Source of the DNA: Clostridia bacterium
GTDB lineage: Bacteria; Bacillota; Clostridia; TANB77; CAG-508
NCBI GenBank assembly: GCA_022791735.1
Contig: JAAVZQ010000085.1
Location: 1 to 20,758, forward strand
Direction: 5' to 3'
Length of the DNA stretch: 20,758 nt
Position 1 is the first letter of the stretch. Every line of letters starts with the position of its first letter. The notes under the pieces were generated by a model. That model ran no database searches. It saw nothing but the letters and a program-made list of their open reading frames with translations, and had not been told where the DNA came from. The translations under genes were made by a program, and so were the position numbers. Below are positions 15,046-20,758 of this stretch, one piece after another.

Positions 15046-15864
15046 ATGAGAAATGATAGAAGGAGAGATGGAAGAAGGACAGATGAGAGTGGATTTAGTT
15101 TAAAGAGTGCTCTATATGCAGCAGTTATAATTCTAGTGTTAGGGTTAGTTGCATTTTTTGTAACAATGAAAATATACAATAAGAATTTGGAGAAGGCATA
15201 TACTGATATACAGTCTCAAGATATTGCGGATAATAATCAAGATACTTCAATTGTTGATAAGGCAAAAGAGGCAAGTTCTCAAGTAGGAAGAACTTTGGAA
15301 GAACAATTGGGTAAAGTGGAAGATACAAACACAGAAAAGTCACCTGATGTGAGCCCAAATGTTGATAATTCAAATAATACTACACCAAATGAAGAGCCAA
15401 AAAAAGAAGAAGCTCCAAAAAAGGAAACTCCAAAGACACCAGAGCCTGCAAAGGATCCAGAGTTTGAGAAACCAGTCGAAGGAACTCTTATGAAGGAGTT
15501 TGCAAAGGATAAGCTTGTTTATTCTGAAACTTTAAAAGAGTGGGTGGTTCATACTGGTATAGATATAAAGGCTGATAAAACAACTGTGGTTAAGGCAGCA
15601 GAAGCTGGTAAAGTAACTGCTATAAAGAATGATCCTAGGTATGGTACTACTGTTATAATTGAGCATGCTAATGGGTATGAAACAAGATATGCTAACCTTT
15701 TGACTGCTGAGTTTGTAACTGTTGGAGAGGAAGTTTCAAAGGGACAAACTGTTGGAACTGTGGGAAATACTGCAACTTTCGAGATATTAGATGATTATCA
15801 TTTACATTTTGAATTGCTAAAGGATGGAGAATATCAAGATCCAGTAATTTTTATAGCATATTAA
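15046..15864 (+). CDS. spoIIQ: SpoIIQ-like M23 peptidase-domain protein
   Basis: Forespore membrane protein with a LytM/M23 domain facing the intermembrane space, the partner of SpoIIIAH in engulfment and channel assembly. 272 residues: a very basic N-terminus, a membrane helix (about residues 24-44), a Glu/Pro/Lys-rich linker with PKKEEAPKKETPKTPEP, and the M23 domain from about residue 145. The zinc ligands HTGID (His169, Asp173) and HLHFE (His252, His254) are complete, unlike Bacillus SpoIIQ, which has lost the first histidine, and like clostridial proteins. AAGGAGG precedes the ATG. Position next to spoIID supports the name; a general M23 endopeptidase is the alternative. No in-frame CGG. 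Confidence 0.82.
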   Translation: MRNDRRRDGRRTDESGFSLKSALYAAVIILVLGLVAFFVTMKIYNKNLEKAYTDIQSQDIADNNQDTSIVDKAKEASSQVGRTLEEQLGKVEDTNTEKSPDVSPNVDNSNNTTPNEEPKKEEAPKKETPKTPEPAKDPEFEKPVEGTLMKEFAKDKLVYSETLKEWVVHTGIDIKADKTTVVKAAEAGKVTAIKNDPRYGTTVIIEHANGYETRYANLLTAEFVTVGEEVSKGQTVGTVGNTATFEILDDYHLHFELLKDGEYQDPVIFIAY

Positions 15865-15870
15865 CATGTT

Positions 15871-15905
15871 AAAGCCACTAAAACTATTGTGTTTAGTGGC
15901 TTTTT
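15871..15905 (+). terminator. Intrinsic terminator after the SpoIIQ-like gene
   Basis: AAGCCACTAAA (15872-15882) pairs perfectly with TTTAGTGGCTT (15892-15902), followed by TTT. Confidence 0.88.
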
Positions 15906-15981
15906 ATGATATAATGATAAAGATTTTCCAAATGGAAAAGGTAAGTATAAACTTTTTCGAATTGTTGAAAGGAAGGAAAGT

Positions 15982-16365
15982 ATGGCAAAGGGCAAAAATA
16001 AGGCTAAACGGAAAGCGAAAGCAGTAGAGACACCAAAAGTGGAAGCAAAGATACCAGAGCAGGAATTAAATGATAGGCAGCAGACAGAGGGAATAACATA
16101 CCAACAGGTGAGACAAGATCAAAGCTGCGTGGGGAGTTTCTCATTGCCTATGGGTATTAGTGGCGAAGTATGCAGGCAACGTGTGGAAGCAGGACTGAAG
16201 AAGTGCTACTGTACTGATGGAGGCTGTCAATGCCGAGAGTGCCAAGTGGGGCGTAAAAAAACAAAGAAGGCTTTGTGTCTCATTGCTAAGGTCTCAGGAA
16301 CTTGTAATGTGCTGGACGAATGCAAGCAGTGCCCCAGGTTTAAGCCATGTTGGACTTTGGAGTAG
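15982..16365 (+). CDS. Lys-rich, Cys-rich small protein of unknown function
   Basis: 127 residues, not recognised. A strongly basic N-terminus (KGKNKAKRKAKA) and Gln/Glu-rich linker precede a Cys-rich half with CYCTDGGCQCRECQ and CNVLDECKQCPRFKPCW, which could bind zinc or an iron-sulfur cluster. The ATG follows GGAAGGAAAG. Codon 10 is CGG and must be Arg; a +1 skip would reach TAG after five codons. Base composition is less AT-rich than in the flanking sporulation and sigma genes. It stands alone between two strong terminators, as a small acquired cassette would. Confidence 0.7.
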   Translation: MAKGKNKAKRKAKAVETPKVEAKIPEQELNDRQQTEGITYQQVRQDQSCVGSFSLPMGISGEVCRQRVEAGLKKCYCTDGGCQCRECQVGRKKTKKALCLIAKVSGTCNVLDECKQCPRFKPCWTLE

Positions 16366-16384
16366 GAATTTTCCTACTCCTTTT
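16359..16384 (+). terminator. Intrinsic terminator overlapping the stop of the Cys-rich gene
   Basis: GGAGTAGGAA (16359-16368) pairs perfectly with TTCCTACTCC (16371-16380), followed by TTTT. The TAG stop lies inside the stem. Confidence 0.85.
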
Positions 16385-16402
16385 AAAAATTTGTGATTTT
16401 TT

Positions 16403-16428
16403 TGCAACAAATATATAAGTTATTCGTC
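16403..16428 (+). promoter_or_regulatory. Candidate ECF-type promoter (autoregulation)
   Basis: TGCAAC (16403-16408), 16 bases, CGTC (16425-16428) followed by ATA. ECF promoters of the sigma-W/sigma-V type have an AAC-containing -35 and a CGT-containing -10 at this spacing. It lies directly upstream of an ECF sigma gene, so autoregulation is likely. Confidence 0.6.
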
Positions 16429-16454
16429 ATAATGAGTAGAAGGGGGGTAAAAAA

Positions 16455-16949
16455 TTGGAGGAAATCTATAACAGATATTCGAAGCTTGTTTACAATTATT
16501 TGAAAGGCTTATGTGGAGATAGCAGTTTAGCTGAAGAATTAACTCAAGAGACTTTTTATAAAGCTGTAAAGGGAATAAAAAAATTTAATAATGAGTGTAA
16601 AGTAAGTACATGGCTGTGTCAAATTGCCAAAAATACTTGGCTTGATTTTCTAAAGAAAAAGAAATACGAAGATTTTGTTTTGATAAATGATGAGAATTAT
16701 GTTGAAAAGCTTATTATAGAAAAATCAATTGAGAATCAAGTAGAGGATAAAGAGGATTTGATAAATTTGTATCAAAATATACATAAACTTGATGAAAATA
16801 CAAGAGAAGTTTTTTACCTTAGACTTAAAGGGGAACTTAGTTTTAGAGATATAGGAAAAATATTAAATAAGTCGGAGGACTGGGCAAGACTTGCTTTTTA
16901 TAGAGGTAAAATAAGATTAAAGGAGGGTATGTTAAATGATAAAAAATGA
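16455..16949 (+). CDS. ECF-type RNA polymerase sigma factor
   Basis: 164 residues with region 2 (YNRYSKLVYNYLKGLC, AEELTQETFYKAVKGI, CKVSTWLCQIAKNTWLDF) and region 4 (LDENTREVFYLRLKGELSFR, LNKSEDWARLAFYRGKIRLK). TTG start, AGGGGGG six bases upstream. The last codons overlap the start of the anti-sigma gene by 14 bases, a typical sigma/anti-sigma arrangement. It probably activates its own promoter when released from the membrane anti-sigma; the signal is unknown. One CGG lies out of frame. Confidence 0.9.
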   Translation: MEEIYNRYSKLVYNYLKGLCGDSSLAEELTQETFYKAVKGIKKFNNECKVSTWLCQIAKNTWLDFLKKKKYEDFVLINDENYVEKLIIEKSIENQVEDKEDLINLYQNIHKLDENTREVFYLRLKGELSFRDIGKILNKSEDWARLAFYRGKIRLKEGMLNDKK

Positions 16950-17928
16950 ATGTGAAATTGTAAGAGATTTACTACCAAATTATATCGAAAATCAAATTGC
17001 GAGTGGAACTAAGGAATTTGTAGATGGACATATTAAAGGTTGCAAAGACTGCAAAGAGGTACTAGCTGTATTAAGTGGTGCTGCAAATGAGAATGAGACA
17101 GTTGATGAGGAAGAAAAGGAAATTGATTTTTTGAAGAAGTGTAATAGAAAGATATTTGTTTTGAAGTTTGTTGCAACTGTAATTGCTTTAGCTATAGTAG
17201 TTATGTGGGTAATAATCGGGATAAATAGAGCAAGGGTTAGAAAACAAGAGAGAGAGCATATTGAAAATGGAGAAAAAATAGCAAGTATTATAGACAAATC
17301 GTATAATGCGATGGAAAATATACTGCATAGTGATAATTATAAGATGACATATAATTATTATAAAGGGGAAGAATTGATAAATCAAAAAGAAGTATTGTGT
17401 AAGAACCAATATATTAAATCTTTTCATAAGGATAAAGTTGACAAGCATGGCTCATATACAAATTATGGAGTAATACAAGGAGATAGATTCTTTTGTATAC
17501 AATGTAATGAAGATAATAATATACAAAGTACAGGAAAGTTAAATTTTTATTGGCATATTAATCCACTTGAATTTGATAAACGTCATATTATAGATTTAGG
17601 GTTCCATAAAATAAGAGAGGAAAAAGTTGATGAAATAGATTATTATGTGGTTAGAAGGATTTATGATACTTTAGATGTAGATGAAGAAAAGTCTTATTAT
17701 GATGTATGGATTAATAAAGAGAATATGCTTGTATATAAAATGGTGCATGACAATGTATATGAAATCGGTAAGAAGAGTGAAGAGATATATACATGGGAAA
17801 CAGACTGTGTTACAGATGATGATGTGATTTTTAAGGATTTATCTGAAAAAGATATAGAAGAAACAAAACAATTCTTCTATATAAGCGGATTTGATTTTGA
17901 AGCTTATAGACAGCAAATTTCAAAATAA
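16936..17928 (+). CDS. Membrane anti-sigma factor with zinc-binding N-terminal domain
   Basis: 330 residues. The cytoplasmic anti-sigma domain carries CEIVRDLLPNYIE and the zinc motif H32-IKG-C36-KD-C39; a membrane helix spans about residues 73-96; the C-terminal domain of about 230 residues lies outside and resembles the sensor or outer-membrane-lipoprotein-sorting-like domains seen in other clostridial anti-sigmas, though I cannot name it securely. The start overlaps the sigma gene. Three CGG trinucleotides are all out of frame. Confidence 0.85.
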   Translation: MIKNECEIVRDLLPNYIENQIASGTKEFVDGHIKGCKDCKEVLAVLSGAANENETVDEEEKEIDFLKKCNRKIFVLKFVATVIALAIVVMWVIIGINRARVRKQEREHIENGEKIASIIDKSYNAMENILHSDNYKMTYNYYKGEELINQKEVLCKNQYIKSFHKDKVDKHGSYTNYGVIQGDRFFCIQCNEDNNIQSTGKLNFYWHINPLEFDKRHIIDLGFHKIREEKVDEIDYYVVRRIYDTLDVDEEKSYYDVWINKENMLVYKMVHDNVYEIGKKSEEIYTWETDCVTDDDVIFKDLSEKDIEETKQFFYISGFDFEAYRQQISK

Positions 17929-17978
17929 CATATTCTTGATTTCTTACAATTTTGTAGGATTTGTGTAAGGTAAATCGA

Positions 17979-18007
17979 TTGTAAATATTTCTATATTGGT
18001 GTATAAT
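17979..18007 (+). promoter_or_regulatory. Sigma-A promoter of the transglycosylase gene
   Basis: TTGTAA (17979-17984), 17 bases, TATAAT (18002-18007); start codon at 18062. Confidence 0.6.
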
Positions 18008-18061
18008 ATAATTAGATTGAGCAAAATATGTAATAAGTCACAAAGTTGTGAGGTGGTAAAA

Positions 18062-18757
18062 ATGAAAATATTTAGAAATATAGTTTTAGTAGTACTAATC
18101 GTAGTTATAACTATTGGAATAAGGTTTGTAGGGCTTGGATATTCTGCATATAAAGAGGCTTTAAATAATATGCCATTAGAGGAGAAGGTTGCAGTTATTC
18201 AGGCAAAAGAAAATTACACAAAGATTGATGAAATGCCAAAGATGTACAGAGATGCTGTCGTTGCTGTTGAAGACCATAGATTTTATAAGCATAATGGAAT
18301 AGATATTATTTCAATAGGAAGGGCTGTAGTAAATGATGTTAAGGCAATGAAGTTTGTGGAAGGTGGAAGTACTATAACTCAGCAGTTGGCTAAAAATATT
18401 TATTTTACTCAAGAGAAGAAGATGACAAGAAAGATAGCTGAGGCTTTTATGGCTTTTAAAATAGAGAGTAGTTATGATAAAGATGAGATATTAGAGCTTT
18501 ATCTTAATACAAGTTATTTTGGAGATGGGTATTATACTGCAAAAGAGGCATGTGAAGGGTATTTTAATAAAGAGTTAAATGAAATGACAGATTATGAAGC
18601 TATTCTTTTAGCTGGTATTCCAAATGCACCGTCTGTATATGCTCCAACTAAGAACCCAGAACTTGCGAAGAAGAGACAAAAACAGGTTATGGATAGGATG
18701 GTAAAGTATAAAATTTTGACTGAAGAAGAGGGACAAAGGATATTAAATCAAAATTAA
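18062..18757 (+). CDS. Monofunctional peptidoglycan transglycosylase (GT51)
   Basis: Polymerises lipid II into glycan strands at the outer face of the membrane. 231 residues from the ATG at 18062 (GAGGTGG upstream; an in-frame start at 17996 lies ahead of the promoter and is rejected). One N-terminal helix, then all GT51 motifs: VEDHRFYKHNGID (catalytic Glu), GGSTITQQLAKN, RKIAEAFMAFKIE and KDEILELYLN. There is no transpeptidase domain, so it is the monofunctional type rather than a class A PBP. No in-frame CGG. Confidence 0.92.
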   Translation: MKIFRNIVLVVLIVVITIGIRFVGLGYSAYKEALNNMPLEEKVAVIQAKENYTKIDEMPKMYRDAVVAVEDHRFYKHNGIDIISIGRAVVNDVKAMKFVEGGSTITQQLAKNIYFTQEKKMTRKIAEAFMAFKIESSYDKDEILELYLNTSYFGDGYYTAKEACEGYFNKELNEMTDYEAILLAGIPNAPSVYAPTKNPELAKKRQKQVMDRMVKYKILTEEEGQRILNQN

Positions 18758-18762
18758 TTGTT

Positions 18763-18852
18763 GTTCACAGCTTTGAAGGGGATTTGTCAGTGGGTGGGAT
18801 AATTATATATAATTATCCAGCCTGCGGACTTCTAATTCTTTTTGCTGTGAAC
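18763..18852. repeat. Short derivative of the terminal-repeat element, copy C
   Basis: 90 bp, six bases after the transglycosylase stop. Ends GTTCACAGC (18763-18771) and GCTGTGAAC (18844-18852) are inverted repeats. A perfect 22-bp palindrome, GGATAATTATA and its complement, lies at 18797-18818, followed by CCTGCGGACTTC, which matches copy A. The internal structured domain is missing. Confidence 0.7.
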
Positions 18853-18893
18853 TATAATTTTATCTTAAGTTTCTTAATATTTTTTAAATTTGC

Positions 18894-18950
18894 TTGACTT
18901 TTTTTATACCTAGATATACAATGCATATATACATAGAATATCTAGGTATA
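18894..18950 (+). promoter_or_regulatory. padR promoter and 13-bp inverted-repeat operator
   Basis: TTGACT (18894-18899), 17 bases, TACAAT (18917-18922). TATACCTAGATAT (18905-18917) is repeated inverted without mismatch at 18938-18950, with a 20-base gap. One arm covers the spacer and the other the transcribed start, so binding would block initiation; autoregulation by the PadR protein is the natural reading. Confidence 0.75.
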
Positions 18951-18964
18951 AAGGAGGGATATTT

Positions 18965-19303
18965 TTGAAAATAGATAAAGAATTAATGAAAGGCAGTACA
19001 ACTATGTTAATACTTAATTTATTGGCACAGGAGAATATGTATGGTTATCAAATGATAAAGAAATTAAGTGAAAAGTCAGAAAAGGTTTTTGAATTGAAAG
19101 AGGGAACTTTATATCCTATTTTACATAGTTTAGAGGAAAAAGAACTAATTTCTTCATATTGGGAGGAAAGTACAGCGAAGAAAAGAAAATATTATTCTAT
19201 TACTGATAGGGGAAGAAAGGTATTGCTAGATAAAAAAGAGGAGTGGAAGGTTTTTAGTGAAGGCATTAGTAAGGCAATAGGAGGTGTTTTGTTTGAAAAT
19301 TAG
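18965..19303 (+). CDS. PadR-family transcriptional regulator
   Basis: 112-residue winged-helix regulator: STTMLILNLLAQENMYGYQM, then ELKEGTLYPILHSLEEKELI, KKRKYYSITDRGRKVL and a short C-terminal dimerisation helix. TTG start after AAAGGAGGG. It overlaps the FtsW-like gene by 11 bases. This pairing of PadR with a permease-prefix/FtsW-like membrane protein recurs in Firmicutes and suggests that PadR controls its partner along with itself through the palindrome upstream. Confidence 0.9.
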   Translation: MKIDKELMKGSTTMLILNLLAQENMYGYQMIKKLSEKSEKVFELKEGTLYPILHSLEEKELISSYWEESTAKKRKYYSITDRGRKVLLDKKEEWKVFSEGISKAIGGVLFEN

Positions 19304-20543
19304 TGAGTTTTTAGATAATGTGTGTGAACAAATAAGATATAAACCAATTAGAGTTGAGATTTCAAGAGAATTGGAAAATCATATAGAGGAGCAAAAGGAA
19401 AGTTATGTATTATATGGTCTGTCTAAAGAGGAAGCGGAGGAAAGGGCAATTTCGCAGATGGGAAACGCAGAGGAGATTGGCAAAAGTTTAAATAAAATAC
19501 ATAAGCCAAGGTTTGATTGGAAAATTTTAGCCACAGTGAGTGTTTTACTAGTATTTGGGCTTTTAGTTGCTTATACAAGAGATAATCTTTTTTATAGTTA
19601 TTTAGAAGATAATAGTATAGGTATTACTTATGGAAGAGAGTTTGGAGCTAAGTTTATTGAGTATTTTGCATGGACAATAATTTCAATAGTGGGACTTGCT
19701 TCTATACGTTTTATTGATTATACAAAGATAAGTAAATATTCATTTCAGATATATTTAATAGCATTATTTGTAACGATTGCATGTATATTTAGAGAAAATA
19801 TGAATTGTATTGATGTAGGTGTAGCACCTTTATATATAATGCAAACATTTTTTATGCCATTATATATAATAGCTTTTGCAGGATTTATGAAAGATTTGGA
19901 TAAAGAAAGTAAAATAAAAGTTGATAATATGAAAGATAGAAATGTAAATATAATTCAAGCCATAGTTTTAGGTGTTATTTCGATATTGTTAGTTTTGCAG
20001 ATACCATCAGTTCTATATGCTGTTGTTTTAGGAATTACATACATTATTATGGCTGGTTTTAGGTTTATTTTAGAACATAAAAATAAAGAAAAAATTTTTA
20101 AGATATTTAATAAGGTTTTGATATGTGTTGTAATTGCTATAACTATTTTTACTATATATATGCTGATAAATGGTAGTTTGGTTATAGAAAATGGTAGGAA
20201 CATGGGCACTAATGATACATTTTCACTTATTTTTGTAAATTATGGACTGATAGTTAGTGTTCTTACTATAATTTGTATTGGTTTATTTTCTACATGCTTA
20301 GTTGTAAGTGTATCTAAAGTAAAAGAGTTGTATGGAAAGATGCTTAGTATAGGTGTTGCTAGTATGTTTTTGATACAGATTTTGTTTAGTGTGCTTAGTA
20401 ATCTTAAGTATGGGTTTGAATGGGGTACTCAAATGCCGTTTTTATCTTATGGAATAACAAATTTGCTTGTTAATATGATGTGTTTAGGGCTTGTTTTAGC
20501 AGTATATAGAAGGAAGGATATTTTGCAAAAAGTTGAGGCATAA
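19293..20543 (+). CDS. FtsW/RodA/SpoVE-like protein with permease prefix domain
   Basis: 416 residues. The N-terminal 70 residues form a soluble helical permease-prefix domain (EISRELENHIEEQKESYV, SKEEAEERAISQMGNAEEIG), followed by about ten membrane helices with the SEDS-type C-terminal signature PFLSYGITNLLVNMMCLGL. SEDS proteins polymerise or flip peptidoglycan precursors; with the prefix domain and PadR control this branch may instead be a stress or cell-envelope protein. The TTG at 19293 is chosen because AGGAGGT ends about seven bases before it; the GTG at 19284 overlaps that site. One CGG lies out of frame. Confidence 0.8.
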   Translation: MKISEFLDNVCEQIRYKPIRVEISRELENHIEEQKESYVLYGLSKEEAEERAISQMGNAEEIGKSLNKIHKPRFDWKILATVSVLLVFGLLVAYTRDNLFYSYLEDNSIGITYGREFGAKFIEYFAWTIISIVGLASIRFIDYTKISKYSFQIYLIALFVTIACIFRENMNCIDVGVAPLYIMQTFFMPLYIIAFAGFMKDLDKESKIKVDNMKDRNVNIIQAIVLGVISILLVLQIPSVLYAVVLGITYIIMAGFRFILEHKNKEKIFKIFNKVLICVVIAITIFTIYMLINGSLVIENGRNMGTNDTFSLIFVNYGLIVSVLTIICIGLFSTCLVVSVSKVKELYGKMLSIGVASMFLIQILFSVLSNLKYGFEWGTQMPFLSYGITNLLVNMMCLGLVLAVYRRKDILQKVEA

Positions 20544-20552
20544 AACTGTTAT

Positions 20553-20758
20553 AATTCACAGCTAATATAATTAGATGTCAGCGCAGGGGAGATATGTATG
20601 ATTTTTAAGAAACACCGCGTAAGCGACCAAACGAGCTTTGCGAGTGCGAAATGGAGTAACCGACATATTAAGCTACGTAGTAGCGTACAGATTAGAGGTT
20701 ACGACACCAAGGTGTTCGAAAAAAATCATATATATCTTCCCGTGGCAGGACAGGTGAA
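20553..20758. repeat. Structured element, copy D (inverted, reaches window end)
   Basis: Begins ten bases after the FtsW-like stop with AATTCACAGCT (20553-20563). Read on the minus strand from the window end it starts TTCACCTGTCCTGCCACGGG, sharing CCTGCCACGGG with copy A, and ends CCCCTGCGCTGAC, like CCCTGCGCGGAC in A. The interior differs but again has a basal stem (AAATCATACATATCT with its partner), GTAACC with GGTTAC, and a GCTAC/GTAGC hairpin. Only the last base or two of the second terminal repeat may be missing. Confidence 0.7.

Overview
The window comes from a low-GC, endospore-forming member of the Clostridia (Bacillota). The evidence is AT-rich coding sequence with AGA/AGG as the main arginine codons, strong AGGAGG-type ribosome binding sites, TTGACA/TATAAT promoters, a spoIIAA-spoIIAB-sigF-spoIID block followed by a SpoIIQ-type gene, and an ECF sigma/anti-sigma pair. 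The species cannot be named from the sequence alone.

Layout, left to right: the 3' end of a VTT/DedA-like membrane gene; an Ord-like NAD(P)-dependent dehydrogenase; a minus-strand membrane-anchored protein of unknown function; a leader peptide with attenuator in front of a polar amino-acid ABC transporter (binding protein, permease, ATPase) and pepD, an Xaa-His dipeptidase; a small minus-strand Cys-containing protein; a 1-Cys-type peroxiredoxin; an MscS-type channel; a flavin reductase; purF; the sporulation genes spoIIAA, spoIIAB, sigF, spoIID and a SpoIIQ-like protein; a Cys-rich small protein; the ECF sigma and its anti-sigma; a GT51 peptidoglycan transglycosylase; and a PadR regulator with an FtsW/RodA-like protein.

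The central observation is a recoding rule. Nine of about twenty native genes are broken by +1 frameshifts, thirteen in all. At every one the zero-frame codon is CGG. Skipping only its C restores the conserved family sequence with a GGN glycine at that point. In these native genes I found no in-frame CGG read as arginine, while about two dozen CGG trinucleotides lying out of frame cause no shift. sigF and the peroxiredoxin each need three such events; the spoIIAA-spoIID block needs six. The data fit either a +1 skip at an unassigned CGG codon or a four-base CGGN codon read as glycine. A sequencing artefact is unlikely because of the strict reading-frame phase, but reads, tRNA genes and peptides would have to be checked. 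Three genes with visibly higher GC (7100-7522, 1585-2907, 15982-16365) do carry in-frame CGG as apparent arginine and would be cut short within a few codons under the rule. They look acquired.

Second, a family of structured elements with terminal repeats AATTCAC(T/A)G... sits immediately downstream of the stop codons of purF, spoIID, the transglycosylase gene and the FtsW-like gene. Two copies share an internal fold whose stems differ by compensatory changes. Third, the transporter/pepD operon is preceded by a 17-codon leader peptide with His-His-His-Arg-Arg and mutually exclusive hairpins ending in a terminator, which suggests attenuation by charged tRNA-His and/or tRNA-Arg.
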